From the NCBI GenBank assembly GCA_016196035.1, contig JACPYM010000104.1, positions 1 through 64,000 of the forward strand: a stretch of DNA of 64,000 nucleotides. Direction: 5' to 3'. Under the pieces are notes generated by a model. That model searched no databases, had not been told where the DNA came from, and worked only from the letters and a program-made list of their open reading frames with translations. A program made the translations under genes and the position numbers. Position 1 is the first letter of the stretch. Every line of letters starts with the position of its first letter. The stretch is from Acidobacteriota bacterium. GTDB lineage: Bacteria > Acidobacteriota > Blastocatellia > RBC074. Positions 62,631 through 64,000 of this stretch are shown here, in pieces.

Positions 62631-64000
62631 TTATTGATAGTAAAGCCTCCCCTTGATGTGACAATCACCGCCATTGGCGTCATTTTCGCGGCAGCCAAAG
62701 GAAAGGCGGGTCAGCCCATTGATGCCGCTGACCGCAGCCTGACCGCTGTGTATGCTGGTGTCGCCGAGCGTACAGCTTCCCTCCGACACATTATCCGAAG
62801 CGCGCAGCACCTTGACGAAGTTGGCGGAGACACCGCCCAGGTCAGTCGCAGAGACCGTGCCGAACTCCAGGTTGCAGGCGGCCTTGGCCCCGATGATCGT
62901 CTTACCCACCGGGCTGAAAGCCGTTCTCTGGCAGCCGGCGTTGCTGTTGTTTGCCTGACACTCGAAATCAACAGAGCCTACCGGACGGCAGGTGGAATCG
63001 CTTGTTTGGGTGAGCACGCCGTCGTGACAGGTATAGCGGTAGCCGGTGCAGAGCGGTTCGCCGTTGGCATTACTGAAGAGGTTGATGAATTCCCCGTCCC
63101 GGATGAAGTCCTTCTGATAGCCGTTGCTGATATAGCAACCAGCCTTGCGCTCAATCTCCGCCGTAACAGTCTCGTTGTAGTTGATGTAGTTGGGCGTATT
63201 GATCTCGGGATGGCCGACCCGAATCATGCCCTGCCTGACGCCGATCACCATGCCGGTGATCGGGTGGCGCAAGATCACGTCGCTGACCGGCAGCTTGTAA
63301 ATCTGGTTCTGCATCACGACGTTGAACTGCGCATTGTCGAAGAAGTTGTCGGGGCAGGTGTACGTCTTAGTGCTTTTGCCGTTGCGCGAGGCCACGAAGA
63401 TCGCGGGGTTATCACCATCATACTTGTCATAGTAGAAGACGTTGTTGACGATGGTGTTGTGGCTGGGCGTCCCACGGCGGGCCACACCCATTTCGCCACA
63501 GTTGCGATAGAGGTAGATACCGCCGTTTTCGAGGGAGGAGAAGAAGTTGTTGACGATGGTGTTATAGCTGGAGCCGTCAATGGCCATCACTTCACGCTTC
63601 GGACGATCCTCCTGAGTATTGGCCTCGATGCGGTTGTTGCGGAAGGTGTTGTGATAAGACAAGTCGTCCAGATAAATATTCGGGCCGTCGGAGCTGCCAT
63701 TGATCTTGGAGTTGAGCAGTTGGAAATAGCTGACGCCTGTGAAGAGATAGAGGGGAACGCATTGCGGTGAATGGTTATCGCACCTCACCCCGGTGATGGT
63801 CACATTGTCGAAGACAATGTTGCGCGGCGCGTTGTTGCGGGCGAGCGTCACAAAATCGTCCCTAGTTGTCTCTACGCCCTCAATGCCTAAGAGGCCCACG
63901 GAGCCGCTGATCTTGCAGTTGCGGAGCCTGATGTTCTCCGGGTGTTCCCAGTGCAAGCCGGTTGCATCCAACCGCTTAGAGATGATTTCCACCATATTCC
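62631..64000 (-). CDS. Parallel beta-helix repeat protein, 5' end outside the window
   Basis: At least 455 residues are visible and the frame stays open to the window edge, so the start is probably beyond it. The first two thirds show right-handed beta-helix rungs typical of pectate-lyase-like folds: ENIRLRNCKISGSVGL, RNIVFDNVTITGV, YHNTFRNNRIEANT, YNTIVNNFFSSLENGGIYLY and HNTIVNNVFYYD, each with repeated Asn turns. The last 150 residues are Cys-rich (CHDGVL, CRPVGSVDFECQ, CQRTAF, CTLGD, CHIKG) and may form disulfides outside the cell. No catalytic residues are assigned. Likely a secreted or surface polysaccharide-binding or lyase-like protein. Confidence 0.8.
   Translation of the reverse strand, partial: NMVEIISKRLDATGLHWEHPENIRLRNCKISGSVGLLGIEGVETTRDDFVTLARNNAPRNIVFDNVTITGVRCDNHSPQCVPLYLFTGVSYFQLLNSKINGSSDGPNIYLDDLSYHNTFRNNRIEANTQEDRPKREVMAIDGSSYNTIVNNFFSSLENGGIYLYRNCGEMGVARRGTPSHNTIVNNVFYYDKYDGDNPAIFVASRNGKSTKTYTCPDNFFDNAQFNVVMQNQIYKLPVSDVILRHPITGMVIGVRQGMIRVGHPEINTPNYINYNETVTAEIERKAGCYISNGYQKDFIRDGEFINLFSNANGEPLCTGYRYTCHDGVLTQTSDSTCRPVGSVDFECQANNSNAGCQRTAFSPVGKTIIGAKAACNLEFGTVSATDLGGVSANFVKVLRASDNVSEGSCTLGDTSIHSGQAAVSGINGLTRLSFGCRENDANGGDCHIKGRLYYQ

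Noticed and set aside
62613-63770. 385-codon open frame on the plus strand opposite the beta-helix gene
   Set aside because: The opposite strand encodes clear beta-helix rungs; this frame is a shadow.

Overview
The window looks like a chromosomal segment from an Acidobacteriota bacterium, most likely class Blastocatellia. This is inferred from two large TonB-dependent receptors carrying N-terminal carboxypeptidase-regulatory domains, an FG-GAP/metalloprotease secreted protein, a small membrane protein paired with a winged-helix regulator, high GC and a Gram-negative envelope repertoire. No rRNA, tRNA, CRISPR array or prophage was recognised.

Layout. 0.2-5 kb (minus): uppS, a YdjM-like membrane hydrolase, a DUF4153/DUF4173-type membrane protein and a YjbQ-family protein, then a membrane protein/winged-helix regulator pair behind a near-consensus promoter. 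5.1-11.2 kb: a DnaC-like ATPase, a small secreted protein, an O-antigen ligase/TPR protein and two glycosyltransferases (surface polysaccharide). 11.6-20.3 kb (plus): a DUF4261 protein, a secreted metalloprotease with FG-GAP repeats, PspA, a coiled-coil membrane protein, a TonB-C protein and a Ycf46-like AAA ATPase. 20.3-26.4 kb: a type I restriction-modification locus in the order hsdR-hsdS-hsdM. 26.5-32.4 kb: creatininase-family protein, TonB receptor, a four-helix-bundle (S23/IVP-like) gene and an argininosuccinate lyase homologue. 32.6-44.3 kb: P-loop kinase, PDZ protein, SpoIIE phosphatase, acyl-CoA ligase, an exported methyltransferase-like protein, a LolA-like protein and a second TonB receptor. 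44.5-51.9 kb: a 1,702-residue membrane protein, a small membrane protein, a GntR regulator and a TPR-like protein. 51.9-62.5 kb: two different succinate dehydrogenase/fumarate reductase clusters facing opposite ways around a LysR and a Fic gene. A RAYT transposase sits inside the first; hicBA and palindromic elements sit inside the second, whose cytochrome b gene is frameshifted. The window ends in a truncated parallel beta-helix gene.

The most unusual feature lies in the spacers. Many contain 65-125 bp elements made of two inverted copies of a 'head plus hairpin' unit (REPIN-like). Pairs of families share the head but differ in the hairpin stem, and the stem differences are compensatory, so pairing is kept. 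The second unusual feature is a 440 bp cassette in which the four-helix-bundle gene is bounded on each side by five 7-bp units in inverted orientation. Two gene-less inverted heptamer arrays of other sequence lie at 15.4 and 16.5 kb. I consider these the best candidates for an undescribed mobile or structured-RNA system.
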